From Populus alba (Eukaryota > Streptophyta > Magnoliopsida > Malpighiales > Salicaceae), in contig NC_133287.1 of assembly GCF_005239225.2 (NCBI RefSeq), forward strand, positions 4,507,493 through 4,571,492: a DNA stretch of 64,000 nt, in the 5' to 3' direction. The position numbers and the translations under genes are program-made. Positions 35,237 through 47,591 of this stretch are shown here, piece after piece. A model generated the notes under the pieces. The model made no database searches. It was not told where the DNA came from and saw only the letters and a program-made list of their open reading frames with translations. Every line of letters starts with the position of its first letter. Within the stretch, counting starts at the first letter, position 1.

Positions 35237-38200
35237 ACTGTTTTTTTTTTTTTTTTTTTTTAATTCAGTTTGTTAATGTGAATTTTTTTTTATTTAATTA
35301 TCAGATTTTCATGACATGGATCTCGGGTTTGACGGGCTAACCTGGTTTGACGAGTTAACCCAGAATTTTTTTTTGCTTTTTTGCTTTTTAATTAATTTTT
35401 CTCGTTTAGTTTAGTTTATTAATTTTTTTTTCGTTTAACTCGTCGATTTTTTTTTTTCTATTTAGTTATCAAACTTTCATGATGCGAATCTCAGGTTTGA
35501 CAGGTTAACCTAATTTGACGGGTTAACTCAGTTGATTCAGATTTTTTTTTTTAATTTTTCCTCATTAGTAATAGGCTTATGTCTTTTGTTTTTTTTTTTT
35601 AATTTTTTTTCGTTTAATTTAGGTTGTTAATATTCAATTTTTTTATATTTAGTTATCAAACTTTCATGACATAGATCTCAGGTTTGACAAGTAACCTGGT
35701 TTGATGGGTTAGTACAATTAATTATGAGTTAACCCATCAATTTTTTTTTTCTATTTAGTTATCAAACTTTCACGACATAAATCCAAGGTTTGACTGGTTA
35801 ACCTAGTTTAAAGGGTTAACCCAGTTAATTCAGATTTTTTTTTCTTTTTCTTCATTAGTTTTTTTCTTTTTAATTAATTTATTTAATTATCACACTTTTA
35901 TGACATGACCTTGCAACTAGACCCGCATCCAAGGCTATTGGGTCTGGTATTGCAGCTAGACCTACTTGATCATGTAAGTTTAATGTTATTATTAATATTA
36001 AAAATATTACTTTTGGATCAGGCGTTATAGCCAAACCCAAGATTCTTAGATATAACTTTGCAGAAAGACCTAACACTTTTAAATCTTAACTTTTTTTTTT
36101 TATACAAAAAAAATAAAATTAACCTGCGCCATCTAGTTATTAATCTAAACTTTGTTTATTTGTTCAAAATGGAGGACCAGGAAAAACAAAAAAAAATGTT
36201 AATGCCGGCTTTAGTTTGCAGCAGCAAATTATATTATTATCATTCCTGTTATTGTATAAAGATGTCAGTCTTGTCAGGTATTGTGATTAAGGGAATCACT
36301 TACAAACAAAAAATAAGACATAAAAAAATGGAAGCACAAAATAAATATTTAAGGATTAGAATAAAGCTATCATCTGTACTGCGTCATATGATCATCATCG
36401 AGTACTTCGAATATTTAGAAGAGGATCAAGTTCTTACCTTGTTGTACACGTGATGCACCAGATCATCATAGGTGCCATTGTAGGGAACAAATTGGTAAGG
36501 CAGATCATAACCCAGAACTTCTCGCACCTTACGGAAAAGTTCAATGCAGAAACCATTATATTCCTCTTTACCAGCAGCGTTTGTTGATACTTTCACAAAC
36601 GTCTCAAATGAGATCCTACCAGGAACACCAATAATCATCCGCTTTGTATCAGTAGGCATCAACCAGCCTTTTGGATTACGTTGTAGGTCTCCCGGCCAAA
36701 TCACCGGCCCTTTCAACCTTATAGCATCTGTACTATTTTCAGCTCCACCTTTTGCCACCACAGGTTGGTTTGAGAATCCAAACTCAGGTATCCAGAAATC
36801 TAGCTCCCTGCATCCCCTTCCAACCACATTCACAATCCTCAGCATAGGGCTATGCAACAACTCACCTGCTTTGACATTTATCTCGCCGCTTAAACCAACA
36901 AAACTTGTTGTAAATATGTTATCCAGAAACGATTTTGGACTGCTAGTGTTACTAGACAGTCTGTCCATGGCCTGAGTGATGATAGCAATGCTGTCATGTG
37001 CTCGTAGAGCATAGAATCCTGGCTCATAGTAACCTTCCTCTGGATATTCAGATATGAATTTCTGCCGGAATTGGGTAAGAAAAGTTTGGTAGGAACTTGT
37101 ATTATCATAATAGTAGTTCTTAATTCCCAGAGCACCTTCCATGGAGTGGATAACAGAAGTGTTAACTATGTCCAAGAAACTTGTAACTCTATCTGTAAGT
37201 ATCCATACCATGTCATTTCCTCCAAGTCCCATCTTCTTAGCTTCTCTAAACAGATGAATCATCATGGGCAACGATGACTGGAGCACGATAAAAACCCGAG
37301 ATTGTATTTTTTCACTTAGTAGTTTTGTCAGTTCTTCTTGAACAGCATCTTTTGGATCAGATACGAAGGAAAATGGTGGAAGAACCAAGTTATATTCAAT
37401 CTCTGAACCAACATCTTGAAGAGCCTTAGATAGGAGAGCCAGCATGCCATCACCACCATATGCATAATCTTCGTAAACAGTTACAACCCTCCAGTTATAA
37501 GATTGAATAATTGCTGCAATGCATTTTATTTGGTTAGAATCACTGTGAGCCATTCTTATCAAGAAAGGCCAACGAGATGATGCTAATGGTGGTGTTATGG
37601 CAGGTGCAGAAAATGAAATAACTGGAACTTTAAATTGGCTTCCAATATCAGCAACTAAAGCTGCCTCATCCCATCTTTCCATACCAATAATCACTTCCAC
37701 TTCATTCTCTTCAATCAACTTTTCAGCTGCAAGAATAATTCATGGAGCAACATTAGTGTAGTCACTCTTGTCATGGCTAAACGTTAAAAGTACATGGAAC
37801 CAGATATCATAAAGTGAGACCAAAAAAGAAGAAGAATATTACCAGAAAGAGCAGCTTGAAGTGGGCTACTCCGGGAATCCTGAAAGTAAAGAGACAGCTT
37901 GTGATTTGGTGACCCATTGTTGAACTTTCGAACTGCTATTTCCATTGCTGTTTTCTCTTCTTTCCCGGTTCTTGAATTGATATCAATGATGGCGCCAATG
38001 TTTGTAACTTTACTATCATAGATGTCTTTACCTCCATGTGGGAGAGTAGTGACTAAAAAGGAGGCAGCTACAAGGAGCAGAAGCCAAAATTTTGGGAGTT
38101 TGTTAAAAGTAAAGATAGGGAAAGTCATTAGAGCAGTTTCTTTGAAGCACATCATACTAGTCTTGGTAGTTTTGTTGTTGAAGTGATAACTTCTACTACA

Positions 38201-38263
38201 TGCTTTTGGTTTATAGCATTTGAAATATGGTGATAGTCCGTGATCGGAGAGGAAGAAAGACAC

Positions 38264-41200
38264 GCAATTTCGAGGAATTTACGCGTTATTTTGAGAGGAA
38301 CAAAGACTCGGTTTGCTTGGAGCAAGTCAATGCTTTAATGAGAGAAATTAAGTACTCAGCTGTGTTTCATGATAAAAGAGAAGAGGCTGTCCTACAGTTC
38401 TGATAACGGTATGTATACTATCTATATAACGATAAAAGAGAAAAATAAGAGTTTGGGACATGTATGTGGGTTAATGGTTATCAGTCATCCACTGATCCTT
38501 ACCTGGTACTTATAATTCCACTATTCATTTAATTAACTTTTCGATCTACTTGATGTTTTGCAGATGTTCTTTCGTACGAGGTCAGCCTTTGGATTTGATC
38601 TCAGCTTTGGAATCTTTTTTCTTAGATATTATTGAGATTGGAGTTTTTGGGGAAAAAAAAGTGTAAATATTATTAGTTTTGTCTATTACAAGAAGCAAGA
38701 TTGGCTCAAATGGAAACATCACAAGATAGACAACCATAACAAACAATACAAAATTCTACTGAATAGGTTACTGCATCAATGTTGTTAATTTATTATATAG
38801 GTTGTTTACTGTTGTAAGTTTTTAATTTATTATTGTGGAGTTCTGGTTTTCTTGGGCAGAACCTTGTAGCCATGCAATTTCCTTGCTACTGCCATTTTGA
38901 CAGCTGTTTGTGTAGAAAATAATTGTGTCTACAAGCTGAATTTTTCATTAATATTCTTCTCTTCGTGGGAGGAAATATATAGACAAAGCTCTGAATAGAT
39001 AACAATCCTATTCTTGTATGGCATAGTTGCATGGAAAAGTAAAACCTAGCTTGTTTTGAAATTACACAGCAGGAGCTGGAATGAGTTGCCGAGCTTAAAA
39101 CAGCAATGAACCGCTTGATGTTTTTTAACATAGCCAGCCCAACAAACGTTTTAAATTCTTTGGTCTTACATTTTCCTACCAACAGCATCGAGTGGTCCTC
39201 CTTGTCAGCTAGTGTTGTTAACTTCATGGTACTTCTGTCGCATTTCGATTCCTTGTACAGCGTAGTTAAACGGGCTTTAACTTCCAGGATCAATCCTCAG
39301 AGGCTTACCTTTCATCACCATGTTAAAATAGTATTTTACAATCTATTTTAGAATAAAACAATTATAATACATCCACATGTGTTCCTTAATACGAATTATA
39401 CATGTAACATTGATTGATGTCATCAGGCATTGGTGGACGTTCGATACTGAATTCTTACAAATTAATGAAGAAATTACTTATAAGAAAAGAAGTCAATCTC
39501 TCTCGGATCACTGTCAAAAATTAAAATAATACGTCGCATCATATAATAAATGAGTATTATATAATTGGAGGGTTTATATTCAATGAAACTGGAGGTGGAA
39601 TTTGGACAGATGCTGGAGGTGGAATTTCTAAGCATATAATAAATGCTTAGAAACTTGAAGGAAACTCAGCGTTGAAAAGGTTGCCAGAAGAAAGATTTTA
39701 AACAATAATTGCCTCCTTGTCTCTTTTGAAGATTGTTGATGTTATTAGAAACTAACTTATGCCCGCACTTTTTGATGAATTGTTGTGTGTGGTCTCATAC
39801 CATGTGATGGTGGGACCATCACATTAATTAAAAAGAGAGGCAGTTGGTTGCCTCGGTAGGAGATAGCAGAAATTTTAACAAAAGAGAGGAGAAAAATAGG
39901 AGAAAGAGAGGAAGTTGAGACAGCTGAATTGGCTGTCATTTTTCTTCAATTTCTAGCCTGTTTATCGTTGGATTGGGTTGAGATTTTGACAGTAGTTTCT
40001 AGACACATTACTCTTCATTCTGAATAGTTGGATCGAAGATTAGTAGTGTGGAAGCTGACCGTTTTAACATAAAACAAGGCTGTCAGTGTTGTGAGTTTTT
40101 CTCAAATACTTCTCTCTTTAATCTTGTTGTATTCCAAGAATAGATTATTATTGATTATATGTATGTTGTAGTCCATAGTTAAATCTAAGGAAGAACAATT
40201 GTGAACCAATTATTTGTTGATAGTGGAAGTTTTTAGATGGACTGCGGTCCCGTGATTTTTCTCGCATCGGGTTTTCCACTTAAAAATTCTGGTGTTGATT
40301 TGTGTAATTATTTGCATTATCTTATTCATTGTTTGATTCTGATTTTGTTTGCACAAAGAGGGAAATGAATTGAAACTTGTATTCCGCTGTATTGATTCGG
40401 ATAGATTGATGTCTGATTATTTGTTTCTAGTTTTCCCAATATAAATAAACGTCAAACATCAGCAAGTTGGAATTTGGAAAAAATGCGGTCAGTGGACATA
40501 AATATAATTAATCCGGCAGTCCATTTAGCTAAAAACGAAAGGCACAAGCATTATATATTTTCTATAAAATTTATTTGCCTTTACTTAATAAAGATGCAAT
40601 CTCTTTTTTCTTTCTTTTCAATTCGTGGATTTATTTAATTAATCAGGATATGTACATAAACAATGTTCATGAGTTAAGAGAGAAAGGAGGGACACCAAAT
40701 CATATCCTGAGAGATAGTTTATACATCTAAATTCTAACCCTATTGAAAAATTATAGTGCTTAATTGATAAATAACTTCAACCACTATTGGAGTAATTAAG
40801 CGGAAATAATTAATATTCATAGGATCCTTGATCTGAGGATAATTTCTTCATCTTCTTTTCATCTTAATTTGATCTTATGTGAAATATGAAAGGAGTCAGG
40901 TCCAGTATTCCTATATATCATCCAAAATCATGACACACTGACATGGTCGAGTAACGCATGCAGTCTCACAACACAACGATACCTAATCCTTAAAAGTATG
41001 TGTGTGTGTGTTTTACTTTAGACATACACACACACAAACACACACTACATCATTTAATAATTTTATCAACAAAAGTTTTTTATTGGTATGAGATTACCAT
41101 TCCATCGGTGAAGATTTTATCGATTAATTCATTGACGGAATGCATCCATCGATATAACGTTCATTGGTAATTCTATCATCTATCACTAATTTTTTCGGTA

Positions 41201-41486
41201 AAAAAATAATTAAAAACCAATGGTTTTACAAAAGAAAAATACATGCCAAAAAAAAAAATTCCCCACTAGAAATATACCGACGGATTGATTCCGCTTGTAT
41301 TCCCTTTGGTAGATCACCAACGGAAGTATTTCGTTGGTAATTGTATCATATGCAGTAAATGTTTTCTAACTCTCTGGAAAATACCAACATAATAATTATG
41401 TCTATAAGTTTGTCTGTGATAATTAAAAAATATTTTTATGAATAAAATTGTATAGAATAATAAAAAAAAGAAAAATAATTAAACAA
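38264..41486. other. Spacer upstream of GLR-4
   Basis: This is a noncoding copy of 22452-25673, including the copia LTR remnant (about 39753-40450) and the GT/CA stretch near 40998-41045. The ORF at 38886-39293 is preserved only because the whole block is recent. Confidence 0.5.
38281..38286. promoter_or_regulatory. CGCG box upstream of GLR-4
   Basis: ACGCGT at the position equivalent to 22469-22474. Confidence 0.4.
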
Positions 41487-41931
41487 TTCTATGTTTGGTG
41501 CACATTAAAATGAAATTAGATATGGGTGAAGCAGAAGAACATTTAGGAAGAAGAATCAACCTGAATTCTTAAAAGGATTTCTTTGTTTGTGTTTTGGGTT
41601 GACAACGCAGTGGAATACTGGGAAGCATTTTTGCTAATAGGATGAGTTTTTAAATTTTGTCAGTTACTAGTTTGCACATATTTCATATGAAGTATAATTA
41701 ATGAACTTAATTGGTTGTTTATCTTGGTTTCGACTATTTGACAATGGTTTGTACTCTAGGTGGATGAATTAATAGATTTCTGCCCTTCATCTAGGAGAGA
41801 AAAAAAGAAAAGAAAAGAAAATGAAAGCATGCTTGACTATTCCTAATTATCCATGTGACAGACATCTTTTTTGTGGATTCTCTTTTATCCTTTTGGTTTT
41901 TTCTCAAATTGTATATCTTCTTGTTATGCAG
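41487..41931. other. Probable API5 intron sequence
   Basis: Right after the duplication border at 41486 the sequence changes to T-rich noncoding DNA that runs into an intron acceptor (TTCTTGTTATGCAG) at 41931. It is probably the intron before the first API5 exon of this fragment. Confidence 0.5.
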
Positions 41932-42443
41932 CATCTCTGTCTGCCTTATTCAAACATATTGGGACCGTTGAAGAACCAAGCACGGATGAGCTTATTCGTG
42001 AGAAAGTTCTGAGCTTTGTAAGAGATAAGGTTAGAAGATTACCCTAAGCTATGTGTTATGGATGATGTTATTTTGCTTTGCTTTTTCCAGCAATTGAGGA
42101 CTAATAACTCCATTCTCAGGTTTTCCCACTTAAAGCTGAACTCCTGAGACCTCAGGAGGAAATGGAGCGTCATATAACTGATTTGATTAAAAAGGTATTT
42201 ATAACTTTACAGTTATTTCTATGAAACTTTAAATTCTGCTGTTCCATTAAAGTATGCATGACTAGTTTGATTTTTTCCTTTTAGAGCTCAGAAGATGTAA
42301 CCGGAGCAGAGTTCAGAATGTTTATGGACTTCTTAAAAACTTTGGGCATATTTGGACACAAAGCGCCTTCAGAACGCATGAAAGAACTAGTTGAAATAAT
42401 TGAAGGACAGGCTGATTTAGATTCAGCATTTGATGTGACTCAT
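41932..42443 (+). pseudogene. API5 internal exon fragment (three exons)
   Basis: Exons 41932-42029, 42120-42194 and 42285-42443 have good AG/GT borders, matching phases and no stops. They read SLSALFKHIGTVEEPSTDEL, VFPLKAELLRPQEEMERHIT and SSEDVTGAEFRMFMDFLKTL, ending in a GHKAPSERMKELVEIIEGQA segment. This is the middle, helical-repeat part of API5. No upstream or downstream exons are recognisable, and GLR-5 sequence follows after about 500 bases of intron-like DNA. It is a duplicated gene piece without a start or stop. The exons look undamaged, so the copying is recent or the piece is still transcribed within another transcript. Confidence 0.85.
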
Positions 42444-42964
42444 GTAAGTGATTGTTGGAATTGCGTTCTTAATTTAAGTGCTTCATTGTGAAATATGGAA
42501 CACCAACTTCCTATGTAATAACTGCAAAATCTGCTCTTAAACAACAATAGAAACTTGTGCGTTTCCTTTCAGAGTAGATTTGTTCTAGCAACTCATAGAA
42601 TATTGAGGATTAGATACAAGAAAATAATGCCTTGTGGTATAATCCAAATTCAGAGGCTGTTTTTTTTTCCTTGTTTCCTGTATGTATGGATATATAGATA
42701 GCTTGATTCTATTATATGCACCATGTAACCTGTAACAGCATGGTGTAACATGCACTCATGCCTCTGGTCATGCTCCTTGTGTCAAAATTAAAGAATAAAT
42801 GGGTTAGGAAATCTGATGAAATACGCTTTGGAAGCTTTATTATTGCCCCGAATAAGATTAATTCTACCAGAAATTTTAAGATGTGTTTGGTCCACATAGT
42901 TTTCTATTTTAAGCTGGAAGATGTAGCCCTTACATTTGTAACTTATCTAAAATTTCCAAGAATA

Positions 42965-43701
42965 GTATAATCTTCGTAAACAGTCACAACCCTCCTCCAG
43001 TTATAAGACTGAATAACAGATGCAATGCATCTTATTTGGTTAGAATCACTGTGAGCCATTCTTATCAAGAAAGGCCAACGAGATGATGCTAATGGTGGTG
43101 TTATGGCAGGTGCAGAAAATGAAATAACTGGAACTTTAAATTGGCTTCCAACATCAGCAACTAAAGCTGCCTCATCCCATCTTTCCATACCAATAATCAC
43201 TTCCACTTCATTCTCTTCAATCAACTTTTCAGCTGCAAGAATAATTCATGGAGCAACATTAGTAGTGTAGACAGTAGTCACTCTTGTCATGGCTAAACGT
43301 TAAAAGTACATGGAACCATATATCATAAAGTGAGACCAAAAAAGAAGAAGAATATTACCAGCACGAGCAGCTTGAAGTGGGCTACTCCGGGAATCCTGAA
43401 AGTAAAGAGACAGCTTGTGATTTGGTGACCCGTTGTTGAACTTTTGAACTGCTATTTCCATGGCTGTTCTCTCTTCTTTCCCGGTTCTTGAATTGACATC
43501 TATGATGGCGCCAATGTTTGTAACTTTACTATCATTGATGTCTTCAGCTCCATGGGGGAGAGTAGTGACTAAAAAGGAGGTGACTACAAGAAACAGTAGC
43601 CACAATCTTGAGAGTCGGTTAAAATTAATGATAGGGAAAGACATTAGAGCTTTGTCTTCAAAGCATATCATAATGGTTTTGGCCATACCGTTATTGAACA
43701 A
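42965..43701 (-). pseudogene. GLR-5: truncated GLR copy (exon 1 and start of exon 2)
   Basis: Exon 1 (43359-43701) is complete and almost identical to GLR-1 ([20 protein letters not shown]). Exon 2 starts at 43232 and follows GLR-1 through [13 protein letters not shown], then stops matching at 42965, where API5-side intron sequence begins. No ligand pocket, pore or M4 remains. A short secreted N-terminal peptide is the most it could encode. The break is the same as in GLR-3. Confidence 0.88.
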
Positions 43702-43784
43702 GTAACCTCAACATATGAAAAAAAGAAAGTATATGTGGACCGTGATGTTTGAGAGGAGAACGCGAATTTTCCAAGGAATGATGT

Positions 43785-43790
43785 ACGCGT
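43785..43790. promoter_or_regulatory. CGCG box upstream of GLR-5
   Basis: ACGCGT, 84 bases before the ATG at 43701, as in GLR-1. The upstream block to about 44350 is conserved; the rest, to 44557, is noncoding. Confidence 0.4.
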
Positions 43791-44557
43791 TATTCACACG
43801 TCTTAGACTTGGCTTTTGCTGGAAGTATTTAGCAAGGACAAGTTTTTGTGTGGTCATCGCTGCCTAAGATCAGTAGATCACACTGTTTATGTGTGGTCAT
43901 CGCTAGCTCTCAAATCAGCTAGTCATGCTTGGTGGCTCCCAAGAATTAAAATTGAGTTAATTTCATTTTACCCCTTGTATAAATTATACGAGTTTATCAT
44001 TTTTTTAAAAATATTTTCTTTCAATTACCTGAGTTGATTAATTTTATTTTACCCTCGTGTGTAAAAAGAAGAAGATAAATAGATAAAATGTTAAAAAAGT
44101 TAGTGATGGAGAAGAAACTTGAGTGAAAATCGATAGTTATCAAAAAGGTAAAATAAAATGAACTTTTTAAAAAATTCACGAGTTATTCAAAGATATTACA
44201 TGATAATAGGATAGGTGATAGTAGAAAAGTTGTAGAATATTTATTTTTCCAAAAAACAAAACAAATTTGATATAGACTTTGAAAAAAAAAAACTATAATC
44301 ATACTTAAAAATAAACTAAAATCCTAATGGTATTTCAAAAAAAAAAATAACTCAATATATTTAAATTAAATTAAAAAAATCCATAAAGTGATACATATAA
44401 TATATATTTAGCCCTTTGATTTTTGATTAAATACACTTACAATACACACACACACACTTTGAATCACCAAATAAATAAATTCATTTAAGATAAGATATAA
44501 CTCCACACTAAAACAATTCTGGGTAAGATATCATATAACATAAGGCCACTCAAGGCC

Positions 44558-46815
44558 TGTCATAAAAAATATAAAGATTGAAATTTGACAGTATTTTGTT
44601 GACTAATGAGAGCCCTATTGACAAAAAAAAATTAATTTGAGGAAGAAAAATCCAAAATTAAATGTTTATGGACTCAATTAAATTTTATTGAAGGTTTAAT
44701 TGAATTTATAGAGGGTTGGATTGTAAGAAAAATTGATTTTGAATTCAATTTGGTCTTTAATTGGAAGAAATTAAAGTTCTAGGGTCATATTATAATTTTT
44801 GAGAGTTGATTTGGTTAAATAAGGGGTTTAATTGCATAAATATTGAAGTTTGATGGCCAATTAGGGACTTAATTGAATAAATCCGAAACCAAGGACCAAA
44901 CTGGAAGAGGCGTGTAAATTGAGGGGATGTTATTGACAGAATCATGAGCCAAATTGAAGAAATTGGAAGTTTATTGATCAATTGAGGGTCAAATTGCATA
45001 AATCAGAGACCAAGAACTAAAGTGGAAAAAACAGCCAACTTCTGGGCCGACGATTGAATTTGGTAAAGATGCAATTTAATTGATTTTTAAAATCAAAATT
45101 TACAATTTAGGACTTGATTGAACAAATCACAAATTGAGGACTGATTTGGAATTTGGTACGATTTTGCTGCCATTTTCTTTTAAATGAAATGACGCTTTTT
45201 GTGCAAAATAACTTCGTTTCATCCGCTGTTCATTGAAAAAAAGAAGCCTAAAACGGTGCCGTTTTGAATGGCACTGTAGGTCTACTTCTTCCCCTGGACG
45301 CGCGAGGTAGGGGAAGAAGAAGCAGCAACCTTCCCCTGCATTTCTCCTCTCCTTCTTTCCCTGAAACTTCAAAAAAACACCAACCACAACCCCACTTGCC
45401 TAATCTTTGCCCACGGGGCAGTAAAAAACAAAAGGGACGTCCCCCTTGGGCGGCTGTATAGTGGCCACCTCGGCTACCCTACCTTTGCGCCATGATTGGG
45501 AAGGGGTAGTAGGCCTCTCTCCCCCTGTTTTTTTTTTTTCCCCTATAAATACAGGGGAAGAGAGAGCATAAGGGAGGAGAAGAGAGGAAGAAAAGAAAAA
45601 AAAATTGAGATGAAGAAGGGAAGGAAAATAGAGAGAGAAAGAAATAAAATAGGGGAAGAAACAGGAAGAACCGTCACCTCCACCTTCCTCGCCGCCGCCA
45701 CGAGAACCGTCTTGAGCGGTTGTCGATAGCAGCTCCACCGCCAGTTGAGGTAGAGGAGAAACTAAACTGAAAAAAAGAAAAAAAAGCAGGGGAACCCTTG
45801 GCCGCTTCAATTCTGCCACCTCCCCAGCCACCAGCAGCTGTGTTCTAGCACCTCCACCATCGCTAGCAGTACTGTGAGCCACCGCATGCCAGCCTCCTTC
45901 TCTTTCCCTTTCTTCTTCTTCTTCTTCTTCAGGTCTTGCCACTGTTCACGTTGCATGTGAACAGTTGAGAGATCCACTATTTAATGGGCCGACAACATCG
46001 GCCCAAACCAAAATGGTTGGGTTGGGTCCTGCCAAATTCTAAAAAAATTGCAAAAATTTGTTTTTTTGAAAAATTGTAATTTTCTGTCTATTCTTCTACA
46101 AAATTTTTCTTAATATTGGTTTATATTTTTATACCGTAAAAATATAAAATCCGATATTAAAATACCCGGTTTTTGTCAAAACATAAAAAAAATATTTTGT
46201 TTCATGCATATGGCCAAGTCTCTCAAAGTTAAAATCATATTGTATTTTCATACAACAAAGAAAACTTCAAAAAAATAACTTTTAGCATGCATTTTGGCTT
46301 TAATAACCAGTTTATGAAAGTCATGATAATTTAGCCAATATTTCAAAAATTCCCAAAAAAATATTTTCTTTTGTTTTAGTATCAGGGATTACAAATTTAT
46401 ACATAAAACATACTCCCGATATTAAAAAGGTATTTCTTTTGACGACATAGAACAAGTAGGTTTGTACCTGATACGATAAGGATCTCTTTACAGATGGAGA
46501 CTTTTCTTAAACCGTAAACAGACTGACAATTAGAAACCACAACAAGACCTTAGATTTTATCAGACAACAAAACAATGCATCTTATCTTAAGTAGGGCGTA
46601 GTTGGGGTGCTAATACCTTTTCTTTACGCAACTAATTTCCATACCCGATTTCTGAGACCAGTTAGGGTTCCTAGTGACTATAATAATAGGTGGCGACTTC
46701 CATTCAAAATTTCCACTGATAAAAAACAAGAATTCCTTGTCTCCCTATATTTTCTAGATAGACTTACATAAATTTGAGAGTGAACGATTCACTGTGACGC
46801 CGCACACATGCGATA
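44558..46815 (+). mobile_element. Solo LTR of a TAT/Ogre-like retrotransposon (unit 3)
   Basis: Same family, same insertion site and same AGGCC target duplication (44553-44557 and 46816-46820) as the LTR at 28664, so both descend from one insertion. It lacks about 115 bases just inside its 5' end. TATAAATA is at 45544-45551 and the TGGGCCGA/TCGGCCCA inverted repeat at 45985-46005. The 180-residue ORF at 45400-45942 is low-complexity, not a gene. Confidence 0.88.
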
Positions 46816-47591
46816 AGGCCCGACAAGGTCATTTAAGGCCACTCAAAGCCAAGGCCGCTCTAGTCACACAAGCTCATTCAAGTTCAATCACAAGTTTATA
46901 AAAAGCAAACAACACAACCACACATATTTTTCTTCCTCCTTATCTTTCACTCTTTTTGCTATACTTTTTTTTTCTCTTGCAATTTACTAACTTAAATGTG
47001 TAAGGGTTTTTTTATTCTTAGAAGATACTTGTTCTTGCTAGAGAACATGGAACAACCCAAACTAGACACTTCAACCTAAAAAGTAATTGACAAAAACTAA
47101 AATCCAATCTCAATTTTTAATGACTTCATAATTAATATGTAAAATATCATAGTCATTAAAATTTCAATTTATCCTAAATTTTAAATGTAAAAAATTATGT
47201 TCAATCTTAATATGTAATTATATAGGCGCTCGAACTTATCTGATTTTCAAAATTGAGTATTTAATCAAACTTTTTATTTCTTACAATAAATTGTTAATGG
47301 ATGAGTGTTAGTTAAGTACTGTTGATGTGTCTATTACGTGATGATATGGACACTTACGGGCTAATATTATTAATGAGATGCCACATCAATAAGTAAATAA
47401 AAGAAAAAACTCCCTCCAAAACCAATTTTAAATAAATTAGAAAAAAGTTATTTAAATAAATTAAAACACACACACTTCTAATTTTCTACAATGTTTTGGA
47501 GGGATTTTTTTCTTTAATTTACTTATTGATGTGGCATCTCATTAAGATATCATTACTAAATGTTATCTTAAGTTCTAGTGTCTATATTTTA
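46816..47591. repeat. Unit 3 continuation cut by the retrotransposon
   Basis: This matches 31030-31814 closely, including a MITE-like copy at 47344-47587. It stops at CTATATTTTA, where the LTR begins; the matching locus continues TTTAATTTATTTTTCTAG and leads to GLR-4. No gene is seen here. Confidence 0.85.

Larger units (their letters stand above)
32745..38263 (-). pseudogene. GLR-4: near-identical copy of pseudogene GLR-2
   Basis: Exon equivalents are 37843-38263, 36438-37726, 34315-34621, 33968-34033 with 33290-33621, and 32745-33164. Exon 2 is open and matches GLR-2 apart from a few residues (one Arg lost from NWRRVV). It shares the ATAAGT donor with the 79-bp duplication and the solo LTR in M3. 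It also has its own damage: an 11-base deletion near 32751 changes the C-terminal tail to end HESNSSL. It cannot give a full channel; a secreted or truncated ligand-domain protein is the most it could encode. Confidence 0.88.
31035..41486. repeat. Segmental duplication, copy 2 (GLR-4 block)
   Basis: This is the partner of 15501-25673. Shared lesions in the receptor copy (79-bp duplication, solo LTR) show that it was duplicated after the gene had already been broken. Differences are mostly homopolymer lengths, single bases and short indels, so the event looks recent. Confidence 0.9.

Noticed and set aside
45400..45942. 180-residue ORF, and similar ORFs at 48466-49210
   Set aside because: They are translations of A/G- or C/T-rich LTR leader sequence (long Glu/Arg or Ser/Phe runs), not proteins.
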